DNA from: Bin80 sp965215475 | Lineage (GTDB): Bacteria > Bacteroidota > Rhodothermia > Rhodothermales > Bin80 | NCBI GenBank assembly: GCA_965215475.1 | Contig: OZ244061.1 | Span: forward strand, 3,534,001-3,598,000 | Direction: 5' to 3' | DNA length: 64,000 nt | Shown here: piece by piece, positions 1 through 10,120 of the stretch | Numbering within the stretch: position 1 is the stretch's first letter | Layout of the letters: the number at the start of each line of letters is the position of its first letter | Translations under genes and position numbers: made by a program | The notes under the pieces: generated by a model | What the model was told of the DNA's origin: nothing | Seen by the model: the letters and a program-made list of their open reading frames with translations, nothing else | Database searches by the model: none

Positions 1-2332
1 TGGTAATTAGAGTTCGATTAAGTAATGGATTCCCTTCCTGGATATCTCCACCAACAAAATTAAAACTCTGAAAAGGAGCAAGTTCGCGATAGGTTGGCCG
101 GGCAAGAGTTCTGGTTGCAGCTAGGCGAAGATTCATGTCTTCGGTGATTGCATACACGACATTAATGGACGGGAGCCAATCGGGAGCATTCAAAACCCCT
201 CTTCGCACGGAATCCGGCAATGTTTGGTCATAGCTCTCGGTTACAATTTCTGTCGATTCTGATCGGACGCCACCAATAAGTTTTAGACTACGAGTGAGTG
301 GTAGTTCGATCATTATATATCTCGCGATAATGTCACGATATGCGTCGTAGTTCGCACGATCGGGAGAGTTCTCTTGGAGATATAAGCCAGCATTGTACGC
401 AATAATATCGCCAACCTGAAGTGTGTCCAATACACCAAAATTGATCTCCGAGAAATACTCTTCGGTCCTTCCCTCGAAATCTCTATAGTCAATCTCCCGA
501 CCTTCATGGTATTCAAACCGGCGTTGGCGGAATTCTCGTTCGGAAAGATCGTAGCGTCCACCAAACTTCACACGTGCCCCCAAGCCAGACCATTGGCGAA
601 AGGGGATCGTGATATCTACGACCAAACCACGACTATCTTCATTCAGGTTACGAAAGTAGCGCTGCGGAGGTGGGGCATTTCCACCCCCGAGAGAGTACGT
701 TGTATCAATGCCTGTAGAACTTTCTCGAATATTTTGGGTCGAGGAAAAGAATCGCAAGTCAGGTTCATCTTGATAGTTATTCGCAATGGACGCTTTCCAT
801 TCAACTTGAAAGGGTGCAAATGCATGCTCACCTCTTAACTGGAAACTATAAAGCCCACGCTCCTGATAGCCGAGTGCACGTGTAATAAATGTAGTCCCTG
901 CGGTTTGATCCCGGAAGCCGCCTAACAGGATAGATCGACTTGTTCCATTTTGAGTTCGAAGGACGGTTGCAACTAACTCGTGATTGTCTTTGGGCTGAAA
1001 CGCAACCGTTCCAGATGCACCCCAATTCGCTTCATCACTCCCGCGGATATTTACAAATGAGGGGACCTCTCGGGGATCTACACGCGTAATGATGTCGAGA
1101 TCGGGGTTTGCTCCAAAATACGTTGTGCTGGATAGATTCTCAGTGGAGTTCACATCTCCACCGATAAGGCGCCACTGACTGAAGACTCCGTCATCATAAT
1201 AGCTGTAGCTTCTCCCATAAGAAAGACTTCCACTAGCTCCAAGTGGTCGACCAAACAATTTCATTCTTCCACCCACTGCAGCGGAAAAACTATGATTCAC
1301 GGGAGTAGATCGATAACTAGGTTCCATCACTCCATTGAAGGCTTGGGCAAAAGCATTGAGTGAATCTGCACGAGTTGCTCGGATTTCATTGGTCACGCCA
1401 TGGCGTAAATCACGAAGGTCAGCTTCGCGGGGTAATTCTTCTTTGGGCTCTTTATTTTCCAATACTTGTGGCAGTGAACGTGTACCATCATCATATCCAA
1501 GCCAATCCGTACTGCTTCCTGCATAAGAAAGAAAATGATCAATCCTGCTGGATTGATCATCATAGGTCATAGATGCATTCAATTGTAGCGTGAAAGATTC
1601 GGGGAAAGTCTTGGTCGCTACATCTACTAAGCCACCACTAAAATCACCAGGTTTATCTGGCGTAAATGTTTTTAGTGTGACGATATTATCCAAAAGAGCG
1701 GAAGGGAATAGATCAAGTTGGAAGGCTTTTCGATCCGGGTCTGCACTGGGAAGAGTGGATCCATTGAGCGTGGTATTGGTATAGCGATCACCTAATCCTC
1801 GTACATATACATAACGGCCATCTAGGACAGATGCCCCGGAAACTTTGGTCATTGCAGCCGCCGCATTGCCAGAGCCGGAACGGCTAATTGTTTCAGAGCC
1901 AATCGCATCGCTGACCGCTACAGATTTAGCACGTTCCCGGAGTAAACTCATCTCTGAACCTTCGAGAGTTTCCGCTGTAACGACGACTTCTCCGTATGAG
2001 AGTGCTTCGGGAAGAAGTTCAACCTCTAGTCGGGTGATTTCTCCTTCAACAACAACGACATCTTCAACCAATACAGTGGAGAAACCTAAATAGGTAAATT
2101 TCATCGTGTAGGTGCCCGGCGTGGTAACAAATTCGTACCGTCCATTCAGATCCGTGGCGTCTCCAAGAGTAGAGCCATCAATGGTAGCGGTTGCTCCAAT
2201 GAGAAGGTCACCATTTTCTCCGTCTACAATGAGACCAGCGATCGTACCTGTCTGGGCATAAACTTGAGGGGAGAGGGCAAGGAAAAGAATTGCTATTGTG
2301 GAACCAAAGCGAAGGATATCTCGCAAAGACAT
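1..2332 (-). CDS. TonB-dependent outer-membrane receptor (C-terminus beyond window)
   Basis: The reverse-strand frame is open from an ATG at 2332-2330 to the window edge (about 777 codons), so the gene is cut at its 3' end. A signal peptide (hydrophobic core IAILFLALSP, cleavage near YAQ) is followed by a carboxypeptidase-regulatory-like beta-sandwich (about residues 25-110: TGTIAGLIVDG to KFTYLGFST) and then a TonB plug domain with the conserved VYVRGLGDRYTNTTLNG and FSGGLVDVATKTFP segments. The remainder reads as beta-barrel. Such receptors take up siderophores, glycans or peptides using TonB/ExbBD energy; the substrate cannot be told from sequence. It is divergent from ppk1, so the 160-bp gap between them should hold both promoters. 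Family assignment is strong; the ligand is unknown. Confidence 0.9.
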   Translation of the reverse strand, partial: MSLRDILRFGSTIAILFLALSPQVYAQTGTIAGLIVDGENGDLLIGATATIDGSTLGDATDLNGRYEFVTTPGTYTMKFTYLGFSTVLVEDVVVVEGEITRLEVELLPEALSYGEVVVTAETLEGSEMSLLRERAKSVAVSDAIGSETISRSGSGNAAAAMTKVSGASVLDGRYVYVRGLGDRYTNTTLNGSTLPSADPDRKAFQLDLFPSALLDNIVTLKTFTPDKPGDFSGGLVDVATKTFPESFTLQLNASMTYDDQSSRIDHFLSYAGSSTDWLGYDDGTRSLPQVLENKEPKEELPREADLRDLRHGVTNEIRATRADSLNAFAQAFNGVMEPSYRSTPVNHSFSAAVGGRMKLFGRPLGASGSLSYGRSYSYYDDGVFSQWRLIGGDVNSTENLSSTTYFGANPDLDIITRVDPREVPSFVNIRGSDEANWGASGTVAFQPKDNHELVATVLRTQNGTSRSILLGGFRDQTAGTTFITRALGYQERGLYSFQLRGEHAFAPFQVEWKASIANNYQDEPDLRFFSSTQNIRESSTGIDTTYSLGGGNAPPPQRYFRNLNEDSRGLVVDITIPFRQWSGLGARVKFGGRYDLSEREFRQRRFEYHEGREIDYRDFEGRTEEYFSEINFGVLDTLQVGDIIAYNAGLYLQENSPDRANYDAYRDIIARYIMIELPLTRSLKLIGGVRSESTEIVTESYDQTLPDSVRRGVLNAPDWLPSINVVYAITEDMNLRLAATRTLARPTYRELAPFQSFNFVGGDIQEGNPLLNRTLIT

Positions 2333-2495
2333 AATGAATGTATGAAAAGAGTAGGACAAGGAATTTTAGATGAGGGTTGTATGCCAGTAAAGAGGGTTGG
2401 GTGTTAACTGTGGGTTAAACGAGTTATAAGTTTATGTAACCATTATCAGTATTGATTTCGTATCATTGAACCGTAGAATGAATATCATATAAAGA

Positions 2496-4649
2496 ATGAG
2501 TAAGGAAGTTATTGAGCAGAGCATTGTAGAAGATCTTAGAGATCCTTTCTTGTATAATAACAGGGAATTAAGTCTGTTAGATTTTCAGTACAGGGTATTT
2601 GAAGAAGCTCAGGATGAAGCAAATCCCCTTTTGGAGAGGCTGAAGTTTCTTTCGATTGTGGGCTCCAATTTGGATGAATTCTACATGGTGCGGATTGGGG
2701 GACTCAAGAAGCAGGTTGCCAGTGGCATCACGGATCTTTCAATGGACGGGCAGACCCCCACAGAAGTGCTTTCCGCGGTAAGAGAGGGGGCTCATACTTT
2801 GATGAAGAGTGCTCACCAATATCTGCTGTCCACGATGATCCCAGAATTAGCGGCGGTCGGGATCAAGATTTTGAATTATTCTGAACTAACAGATATTCAA
2901 AGGGAGCAGGCAACCAAACGATATAAAAGAGCAATATTTCCAGTATTGACTCCTTTGGCAGTGGATCCCTCGCATCCTTTCCCACATATTTCAAACCTGA
3001 GTCTCAATCTAGCAGTCATCATTAAGGATGAGCTTGGCGGTGAGCGATTTGCACGAGTGAAGGTGCCCAGGCCCATTGACCGCTTAATGCCGGTCGTATC
3101 TAATCCATGGACGATAGAGGTGGACGGAAATTCTCGAAAAGTTTCTTCGTTTGTATGGGTTGAAGATGTTATTTCAGAGAATCTTCAGTCTCTGTTTCCT
3201 GATATGGAAGTCAAAGCATCCTATCCGTTTCGAGTCACGCGTAGTGCGGACATGACGATCCAGGAATTGGAGGCAGACGATTTGCTAGAGACGATGGAGG
3301 AGGGGGTCCGTCAGCGTCGTTTAGGTTCGGTACTACGGCTTACCGTAAATGCGGATATGCCCAAGCGGGTACTTAAGCTTCTGATTGAAAATATGAGGAC
3401 GGACGAGGATGACATTGTTGTGGTTGAGGGACCTCTAGGATTGGAGAGCTTGATGGAAGCTGCATCGGAGATAGATCGATTTGATCTGAAATATCCCCCC
3501 TTTACCCCGTTTACGCCCTTAAGGCTTAAATCGGAAACTCGGGATGGAGACTTCTTCAAGGCATTGAGATCTCAAAATCATCTGGTTCATCACCCCTACG
3601 ATTCTTTTTCTCCGATCATTGAGTTTTTAGAGGCTGCGGCATCGGATCCTGATGTTCTTGCAATCAAGATGACGCTTTATCGTGTGGGAAATCGTTCTCC
3701 GATTGTTAACGCGCTGATGAAGGCAAGAGAGAATGGGAAGCAGGTTGCCGTGCTGGTGGAATTGAAGGCGCGATTTGACGAAGCGAGTAATATTGGATGG
3801 GCCCGTGTACTGGAGCGGGAAGGGGTGCATGTAATTTATGGACTTATTGGGCTCAAAACTCATTCAAAAATCGCATTAGTGATCCGAAATGAAGGGCGAC
3901 ATATACGCCGGTATGTGCATCTTTCCACGGGCAACTACAATAGCATTACGGCACATGTCTATGAGGATTTAGGGTTCTTTACCGTGAATCCTAAAATTGG
4001 CGCGGACATCTCGGATCTCTTCAATTTTTTAACGGGTTATTCGGAGAAGCGTAATTACCGCAAGCTATTGGTTGCACCAATCAATATGAGAAAGCGCTTA
4101 ACCGAGTTGATTCACCGCGAAATTGATCATCAGAAAGCAGGTCGAGAAGCTCGCCTGATCTTTAAGACCAATGCTCTGGTTGACCAGAAAATGATACGAC
4201 TTTTTTACGAAGCATCTCAGCAGGGGCTTCGGATTGATTTGTTAGTGCGTGGAATTTGCTGTTTGAGACCTGGAATTCCAGGTCTGAGTGAAAATATTCG
4301 AGTGATGAGTATTGTGAGTCGCTTCCTTGAGCATAGCCGAATCTATTACTTTACCAATGGTGGTGAAGAGGAAGTCTATTTGGGCAGTGCAGACATTATG
4401 CCCAGAAATCTGAATCGGCGGGTCGAAGTGTTATTCCCGATTCAGGACCGTAATTATGTGCGATACCTACGGGATACGGTATTAGAATCGTATTTGCGTG
4501 ATTCTGTCAAAGCCAGGTATTTAACCGCTGACGGAACTTACGTTAGGCCTGAGCCGGTCGAGAATACATTGTCGGTTCAGGAAAAGCTTCTCAGTGTGCG
4601 AGCCGAGTGGGTTGAAGAAGAGAAAGAGCATCCTTGGGAACTCTTCTGA
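2496..4649 (+). CDS. ppk1: Polyphosphate kinase 1
   Basis: At 717 aa this is the normal length for PPK1, which reversibly polymerises the gamma-phosphate of ATP into polyphosphate at the membrane. The N-terminal domain starts with the typical NRELSLLDFQYRVFEEAQ stretch. The phospholipase-D-like catalytic half carries the phospho-accepting histidine in LKTHSKIAL (His456) and a second histidine in RRYVHLSTGNYN (His475). The C-terminal NLNRRVEVLFPI segment is also characteristic. The ATG at 2496 lacks a strong Shine-Dalgarno sequence but fits the family N-terminus. It is divergent from the TonB receptor and converges on pdxH with a 48-bp gap and no obvious hairpin. A PPK2 gene lies 6 kb downstream at 10670-11515. 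Confidence 0.96.
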   Translation: MSKEVIEQSIVEDLRDPFLYNNRELSLLDFQYRVFEEAQDEANPLLERLKFLSIVGSNLDEFYMVRIGGLKKQVASGITDLSMDGQTPTEVLSAVREGAHTLMKSAHQYLLSTMIPELAAVGIKILNYSELTDIQREQATKRYKRAIFPVLTPLAVDPSHPFPHISNLSLNLAVIIKDELGGERFARVKVPRPIDRLMPVVSNPWTIEVDGNSRKVSSFVWVEDVISENLQSLFPDMEVKASYPFRVTRSADMTIQELEADDLLETMEEGVRQRRLGSVLRLTVNADMPKRVLKLLIENMRTDEDDIVVVEGPLGLESLMEAASEIDRFDLKYPPFTPFTPLRLKSETRDGDFFKALRSQNHLVHHPYDSFSPIIEFLEAAASDPDVLAIKMTLYRVGNRSPIVNALMKARENGKQVAVLVELKARFDEASNIGWARVLEREGVHVIYGLIGLKTHSKIALVIRNEGRHIRRYVHLSTGNYNSITAHVYEDLGFFTVNPKIGADISDLFNFLTGYSEKRNYRKLLVAPINMRKRLTELIHREIDHQKAGREARLIFKTNALVDQKMIRLFYEASQQGLRIDLLVRGICCLRPGIPGLSENIRVMSIVSRFLEHSRIYYFTNGGEEEVYLGSADIMPRNLNRRVEVLFPIQDRNYVRYLRDTVLESYLRDSVKARYLTADGTYVRPEPVENTLSVQEKLLSVRAEWVEEEKEHPWELF

Positions 4650-4697
4650 GCAACGTAGTTGAGCGTCAATGCAACGTGAACATCTTGGATCGGAGGA

Positions 4698-5327
4698 CTA
4701 GGGAAACAGAAGTTTTCGATCCCAATTTCCTGTGGGTAATCTTGTGTAGACAAGCCGTTCATGTAAGCGGCTCTTTCGCCCTTGCCAGAACTCAATTCTT
4801 TCAGGTACAACCCTAAATCCGCCCCAATGCTCAGGGAGCGGTATTTCTTTCCCTGCAAATTTCTGTTCAAAGTATTTCACTTTTTCTTCCAACGTGAATC
4901 GATCTTTTAATGTGCGGCTCTGCAGAGAAGCCCATGCACCGATGCAACTTCCCCGTGGACGGGATTGGAAATAGGCTTCGCTTTCCTGTCTGGAAATTCG
5001 TTCCACCGATCCTTCAATTCGAATTTGACGCTCCAGGATTGCCCAATGAAGGACGAGAGCTGCCTTAGGGTTCGTCTCCAGCTCATACCCCTTACGACTC
5101 TCATAGTTGGTAAAGAACGAAAATCCTTTCTGACTAACTTGTTTGAGAAGCACGATTCTTGCACTGGGGGCCCCATCAGAATTTGCTGTTGCGAGTGTCA
5201 TTGCTTCGGGGAGATGGATATTCGCATCTCGTGCATAGGTGAACCATTCCTCAAATTGAGTGATCGGATCTTTATCTGGGTTGGCTGCCGGCAAATCCTC
5301 AATCGGTATAGGAGTCGTCAAGTCCAT
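4698..5327 (-). CDS. pdxH: Pyridoxamine 5'-phosphate oxidase
   Basis: This 209-aa FMN enzyme oxidises pyridoxine or pyridoxamine 5'-phosphate to pyridoxal phosphate, the last step of B6 salvage. The FMN-binding split-barrel shows SARIVLLKQVSQKGFSFFTN near residues 54-75 and SRKGYELETNPKAALV after it. The C-terminal dimerisation segment shows RLHERLVYTR and ends WDRKLLFP, close to the family's closing W..RLAP motif. The length is typical of the E. coli-type enzyme. It stands alone, convergent with ppk1, with the LRR protein gene downstream of its start on the same strand. Confidence 0.95.
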   Translation of the reverse strand: MDLTTPIPIEDLPAANPDKDPITQFEEWFTYARDANIHLPEAMTLATANSDGAPSARIVLLKQVSQKGFSFFTNYESRKGYELETNPKAALVLHWAILERQIRIEGSVERISRQESEAYFQSRPRGSCIGAWASLQSRTLKDRFTLEEKVKYFEQKFAGKEIPLPEHWGGFRVVPERIEFWQGRKSRLHERLVYTRLPTGNWDRKLLFP

Positions 5328-5550
5328 ATAGAATTCAGGGGTAAATAAGAATAGAGATTAATGGGGATTTTGGTTACATTCATACAAGGAGGCCAGAATT
5401 CAGTTAAGGAAATTGTTATTCATGAATATCATCCCTGTATAAAGTCTAATTCTATGTCTCAGTCCTTGGAGAGAATTAGCAAAGAGAAATTGGACAGGGA
5501 AGAGCATCAGACCGCTCTTGATTGAATGAGGTTGTCTACGGGTATACCCT

Positions 5551-8178
5551 CTACCGAACTAGCATCATACGCCCAGTCTTCATGTACAGATTTTCTGCAC
5601 TGGTGGCAATTATTCGATACAGATAGGTCCCACTGGCCAGATTCGTTGCACTGAGTTCAATACTTCGGTTTGAGCCGGCCTCAAACTCTTTCGCTGGCTG
5701 TGCCATCACTTCGCGCCCTAACATGTCCACTACCTGCACTGTTACTTGGGCAATCTCTGGCAGATCAAACTGGATCCGAGTTGAATGCTGGAAGGGGTTT
5801 GGGTAGTTGGTTCGCAATTCAAAATTATCTGGTAGAGTGTTTCGCTCGGTAGCAACAGGAGAATAAATCTCAATACTGAACTGTAAGCTATCTTCGGATC
5901 CAATCAGGTCAACTCCTTTCCAAGTAAGGAATACAGGTGGAGTGACTTCCAAAGGGGTTCCGCTCACGGTACGTGTAAAGGCGTCATATCGAAGGCCAAT
6001 CGGAAGTTCGAAAAGAGTAAGGGTATACACGATGGGCAGGACTCCGGAAGTAGCTTCTGGCAAAATCAATGGCGTAATTGAATGAGCACGAGGATAAGAC
6101 TGATTGTCAACCCTTTCAGAAAACGATACCTTAACACATGTATCCCCTGTCACCGTTGTTAGGGTGCTCAACCAGTTTTGAAACTGGTTATTTGATGGTG
6201 CACATAAACCTGAATTTGAGTTAAACCTCAAATGATCTAAATGTTTGAGTTGCACCAAACTTTGAGGCAATGCGCCAGTCAAACGATTTTCTTCCAAATA
6301 AATAATCCCAGTTACTTCTTCACCATATAGTGTATGCCCGGCCCCTATATTTACAAGGCGGCCAAGTTCTGGTGGGACCCTACCTACCAAGGCGTTATGC
6401 TCCAAACGTAGCACATTCAGATTCTCCAGTTTCCCAAGTTCGGCCGGAATTTCTCCGGTCAATTGGTTGAATGGTAAGACCAGAGTTTCAAGATTTTCCA
6501 GATTCCCAAGTTCGGCCGGAATTTCTCCGGTCAATTGGTTTCTGCCTAGGAACAGTGCTGTGAGATTTTCCAGATTCCCAAGTTCGGCCGGAATTTCTCC
6601 GGTCAATTGATTTAGGCCTAAGCTCAGCGCTTCAAGATTTTCCAGATTCCCAAGCTCGGCCGGAATTTCTCCGGTCAATTGGTTTCTTAATAGAGACAGC
6701 TTTTCAAGATTTTCCAGATTCCCAAGCTCGGCCGGAATTTCTCCGGTCAATTGATTTTGGCCTAGGTACAGCTCTGTGAGATTTTCCAGCTTCAGAAGTT
6801 CAGCCGGAATTTCTCCGGTCAATTGATTTTGGCTTAGGTACAGCTCTGTGAGATTTTCCAGATTCCCAAGTTCAATAGGGATCGGACCGGTTAAAAAAGA
6901 GCCTGTTAAACGGAGTCCCGTTAACTGTTTGAAGTTGAGGAGTTCGGTCGGAAACGAATCTGTCGTGAATTGGCTGTACGATAGATTCAGCCATTTGAGG
7001 TTCTCTAGGTTATCAAGTATTTCAATTAGAATCGGGCCGGTTAACCTGTTATGGGATAAGCCCAGATGTGTAAGATTCTTCAGATTGCCAATCTCAGCGG
7101 GGATTTTACCGCTCAATTCATTGCCCGATAGATGGAGCTGTAGCAATTGTTCAAGATTTCCGAGTTCAGTTGGAATCGGGCCTTCAATAAAATCATTATG
7201 GGATAGGTCTAGATGTGTGAGATTCTTTAGATTGCCAATCTCGGCTGGAATCAAGCCGTTCAATTGATTTTCGCGTAGATGAAGCTGCGATAGCTGTTCA
7301 AGATTTCCGAGTTCAGCCGGAATCGGGCCGACTGATTGGTTCTTGTTTAGGTTCAGATAGATGAGGTTTGATAGATTACCAAGTTCGGTTGGAATCTGGC
7401 CGGTCAACTGATTATTGCTCAGATCCAGATGTGTGAGACTCTCCAGATTGCCAAGTTCAGACGGAATAAATCCTGTCAAATTATTGTTTGACAGAGTTAT
7501 TTCGGTTAATGATTCCCCAACAAAGGTTAGTCCGCACCAATTCTCAAAATGCTCAATGTTTGTAGGTGCTTCTTGAGCGATGTTCCACTGCGAATTTGAA
7601 GGACATTCTTCATAACTCCAATCATCTCCGTTCGTAGAGGTATAGAACATGCTCAGGATTGAAAATAGGGAATTTAAGGATCTTTGAGCATGAGACAAAT
7701 CTGGGGAACTGGCAATCTTGCCTTCTTGAACCCAAGCCAAGATCTGGAAAAACTGATTCTCCGTTGTATTTTCAATTACATCAAAGCTGAACTGGACATC
7801 CATAGAATTGGCAGAAACACGAGTCCCCATCTGTCGAGATGGGAACAGATTGTTTCGCGTCTTGTGAGAGATTTTACATGGTCCAGAGATAGATATATTT
7901 GTTCTATCGCATGGGTCAGTTCCTTGCAGTATGTTACCGTTAAGTTTCTGAGGCTCAGTATTCTTTGAATTGTATACGCTGAATGTGCCTGATTCAAATT
8001 GCGTCACTACAACTTTGGATTGACATTTGATTAAGCCTCTATTCTCCCTATTACATTTACCCATCACTGGAGACAAACTCCAGAGTGAAGTGGCCATAAC
8101 GAATAGGACTACAAGGGCCGCTATGATTTTTTGCCACCTTTTTGTTTGTAAAAATCTGAGATCAGGAATTTTTTGCAT
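5551..8178 (-). CDS. Secreted leucine-rich-repeat protein with T9SS C-terminal sorting domain
   Basis: This 875-aa protein starts with a hydrophobic signal segment (about residues 16-38, IIAALVVLFVMATSLW) and a non-repeat region ending in a capped LRR start (WCGLTFVGESLTEITLSNN). About 18 plant-type LRRs of 24 residues follow (LTGEIPAELGNLENL type). Next come a putative Ig-like/cadherin-like domain (about residues 690-780, LRYDAFTRTVSGTPLEVTPP) and a C-terminal domain of about 80 residues with NYPNPFQHSTRIQFDLPE, VVDMLGREV and a final MKTGRMMLVR. That tail matches the type A T9SS sorting signal family (TIGR04183), so the protein is probably exported and anchored on the surface. Six repeats are nearly identical at DNA level (listed separately). 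The partner is unknown; LRR surfaces usually bind proteins or glycans. Confidence 0.88.
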   Translation of the reverse strand: MQKIPDLRFLQTKRWQKIIAALVVLFVMATSLWSLSPVMGKCNRENRGLIKCQSKVVVTQFESGTFSVYNSKNTEPQKLNGNILQGTDPCDRTNISISGPCKISHKTRNNLFPSRQMGTRVSANSMDVQFSFDVIENTTENQFFQILAWVQEGKIASSPDLSHAQRSLNSLFSILSMFYTSTNGDDWSYEECPSNSQWNIAQEAPTNIEHFENWCGLTFVGESLTEITLSNNNLTGFIPSELGNLESLTHLDLSNNQLTGQIPTELGNLSNLIYLNLNKNQSVGPIPAELGNLEQLSQLHLRENQLNGLIPAEIGNLKNLTHLDLSHNDFIEGPIPTELGNLEQLLQLHLSGNELSGKIPAEIGNLKNLTHLGLSHNRLTGPILIEILDNLENLKWLNLSYSQFTTDSFPTELLNFKQLTGLRLTGSFLTGPIPIELGNLENLTELYLSQNQLTGEIPAELLKLENLTELYLGQNQLTGEIPAELGNLENLEKLSLLRNQLTGEIPAELGNLENLEALSLGLNQLTGEIPAELGNLENLTALFLGRNQLTGEIPAELGNLENLETLVLPFNQLTGEIPAELGKLENLNVLRLEHNALVGRVPPELGRLVNIGAGHTLYGEEVTGIIYLEENRLTGALPQSLVQLKHLDHLRFNSNSGLCAPSNNQFQNWLSTLTTVTGDTCVKVSFSERVDNQSYPRAHSITPLILPEATSGVLPIVYTLTLFELPIGLRYDAFTRTVSGTPLEVTPPVFLTWKGVDLIGSEDSLQFSIEIYSPVATERNTLPDNFELRTNYPNPFQHSTRIQFDLPEIAQVTVQVVDMLGREVMAQPAKEFEAGSNRSIELSATNLASGTYLYRIIATSAENLYMKTGRMMLVR
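6425..6870 (-). repeat. Six near-identical 72-bp tandem repeats inside the LRR gene
   Basis: The segment containing gccggaatttctccggtcaa recurs with an exact 72-bp period near 6443, 6515, 6587, 6659, 6731 and 6803, each encoding one 24-residue LRR. Neighbouring LRRs (7030-7480) keep the protein pattern but differ in DNA. The near identity points to recent duplication or gene conversion and to likely variation in copy number. The period keeps the frame, so gains or losses change only the length of the solenoid. Confidence 0.9.
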
Positions 8179-8230
8179 ATTTGATCAATTAAATAGTGTC
8201 CGTCCAAAAATACTACTTTTTTGATTTTTT

Positions 8231-8475
8231 GGTACAACTACGATTGTTGTGGATAAAGCGCCAGACCACCGCAGAAGAAGAGGATGGCGGATCTGAAGTT
8301 TTCAAATTTCCTGTATCCTCTACCGCCCGTTTTAACCTCTTGGATTTTTCCATTCATTCGTTCTGCTTTGGCATTGGATTGTGGGTGACAAAGCGAGGTA
8401 CAAACTCCTTGAAGATGCTTTTGAAAGTATTCATACGAAAATCCCATGTAAGATCCTCATTATACTCAATAAATT
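8231..8475 (-). pseudogene. Relic A: 3' end of an ISL3-like transposase gene
   Basis: On the reverse strand, 8447-8238 reads SNAKAERMNGKIQEVKTGG, then GRGYRKFENFRSAILFF and a final GLALYPQQS. This is the C-terminal end of a DDE transposase, probably ISL3-like. The preceding VPRFVTH segment is in another frame, so the copy is broken, and nothing of the catalytic core remains. Its outer end near 8231 (ggtacaactacgattgttgt) corresponds to the ends of two other relics at 11951 and 55272. The ISL3 assignment is from motif memory and could be a related DDE family. Confidence 0.6.
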
Positions 8476-8614
8476 GAGGTTGATCATTTTCAATGTGTTT
8501 GGAGATTCACGATGTGGAACAAAGCATCAAGACGGAACGGATTGGGCAATTTTTTGAGGACGTTTCCGGGGTAATTCGTATTGTATCCTGAACCGTACGA
8601 AGAACCCGTCGGTT

Positions 8615-10120
8615 TTGAAGGAATCTTTGGGATCCATTTGGATGGAAATTCTGGGCGAGGAGCATGCGCATCGCGGACTGGAATTGATGTCCAAATTTGG
8701 AGACGAGTGCGGAGGGTTTATGATGTGGTTGCGGACCGAATTGATTCAGGCCAAGGAAGAGATGGTGCATGCCCAGGAGAAGATCAACGATTTGCTTCGC
8801 AAGGTATAGGGTCCACCTCGAGAGCGGTTTGTCGATCCGAATCCGATGGAGTTATTTGAAGATCTGGCTCCCCTACAAGAAGAGGAGAAAGAGGTCAAGG
8901 GGGGCTACTGACGAAAGAAACCGAGGCGGTGGTTTGGAGGACGGAACCAGGATCAAGACCATGATGATGGATCCGGAGGGGGATGTGTCGCACCTCAAAA
9001 AGATGGGCGAGCAGGTGCACCGGGTCTTCCATGATCCGCCTGCACCGATCTTTGTGTACGAATATGTACGCAACAAGTATGTAGATCCAGCGAACAAAGA
9101 TGCCGGAGTTTTGATGGGGGAGTTGCCTGCGCATGTGAGCGGAACACGTACGGCATCGGCGCAGATGCTGGCGCAAATCATAATCAACAAATAGGTGGAT
9201 CCCCTTCCGGTTGATCGGACGCGCAAACCGTTTTCCGCCTGGGCGCGGATCTTCCGGTCTCCACGCGGAATGATGTTTGCCCCCATGTGGCCACCGATCT
9301 GGCCCCTCTCTACGATCTTCATCGTGTTGAAGTACTCAGGAGTGGATCCATTCAAGCGGATGAGACCCGCATTCTGGAGCAAAAGCAAAGCATCTGGCAA
9401 GCATCATCTTGGTTATGTTTGGCTCTACTCTGCGGTTGGGGTTCGTGGAGTACCAGCGGGGACGATCCAGAGATGGTCCGATGGAGATCTTGGAGGGATT
9501 GCGGGGGGAACTGCAGACCGATGCGTACAATGTGTAGGACCGCTTCGAGGGGATGGAGCACGTTAACTGTATGACCCATTGCCGGCGTAAGTTTGAGAAG
9601 GGGAAGACCTCCCCATATGAGTTGGTTCAACAGAATGTCAAGCAGGTTCTATCGCTGTTTCGAAAGATCTATGCGATGGAACAAGGTCTTCGCGAGCGAG
9701 ATGTTTCGTTTGAAGAGCGCCCGTGCATACGTGAGCAGGACTCTGCTCCGATCTTTGATCAGTTCAAGACATTTCTGGAGCTCCATGCACTAGTCGGTCC
9801 GAAGTCCTGGAAACAGGCCGTTCCGTATGCGCTGATTCGCGGGGAGAAGTTGACGCGATTCTTGAATCATGGGGAGGTCGAGATGGATCCCAATCTTGTG
9901 GAGAACCGGGTTCGTCCGATTGCACTCGGACGAACGAATCCCCTGTTTGTGGGCTCGCATGCTGCAGCGCAACGTGCTGCGATTCTCTATTCGTTGCTCA
10001 ACACCTGTACCTTGCATGAGGTGAATCCACGAGAGTGGTTAGTGGATGTATGAAAACGGATCCATACGATTAGAGGCACACGTTATTGCCGCAGCATTGG
10101 AGGGCAACTCAGCAAACCAC
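8615..10120 (+). pseudogene. Degenerate IS66-family transposase (tnpC)
   Basis: Pieces of one Bacteroidota-type IS66 transposase lie in order but in different frames. The coiled N-terminal part (LRTELIQAKEEMVHAQEKIN, 8725-8805) is followed by PPRERFVDPNPMELFEDL after a TAG. Then come DPEGDVSHLKKMGEQVHRVF and KYVDPANKDAGVLMGELPAH (8970-9130), and an in-frame TAG before VDPLPVDRTRK. ATDLAPLYDLHRVEVLRSG (about 9290) and HHLGYVWLYSAVGVRG (about 9400) are in shifted frames. The best-preserved block is the C-terminal half at 9553-10053 (CMTHCRRKFEKGK, LVENRVRPIALGR, GSHAAAQRAAILYSLL), and a shifted tail RHTLLPQHWR follows near 10080. With at least two stops and several frameshifts it cannot make a transposase. 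The accessory genes tnpA and tnpB are not visible. Confidence 0.85.

Noticed and set aside
4634..4870. Short frames on both strands in the ppk1-pdxH junction
   Set aside because: They overlap the ends of two well-supported genes and have no features of their own.
6425..6870. Regular 72-bp repeats that could suggest a CRISPR-like array
   Set aside because: They encode in-frame 24-residue leucine-rich repeats of one protein, with no unique spacers and no cas genes nearby.
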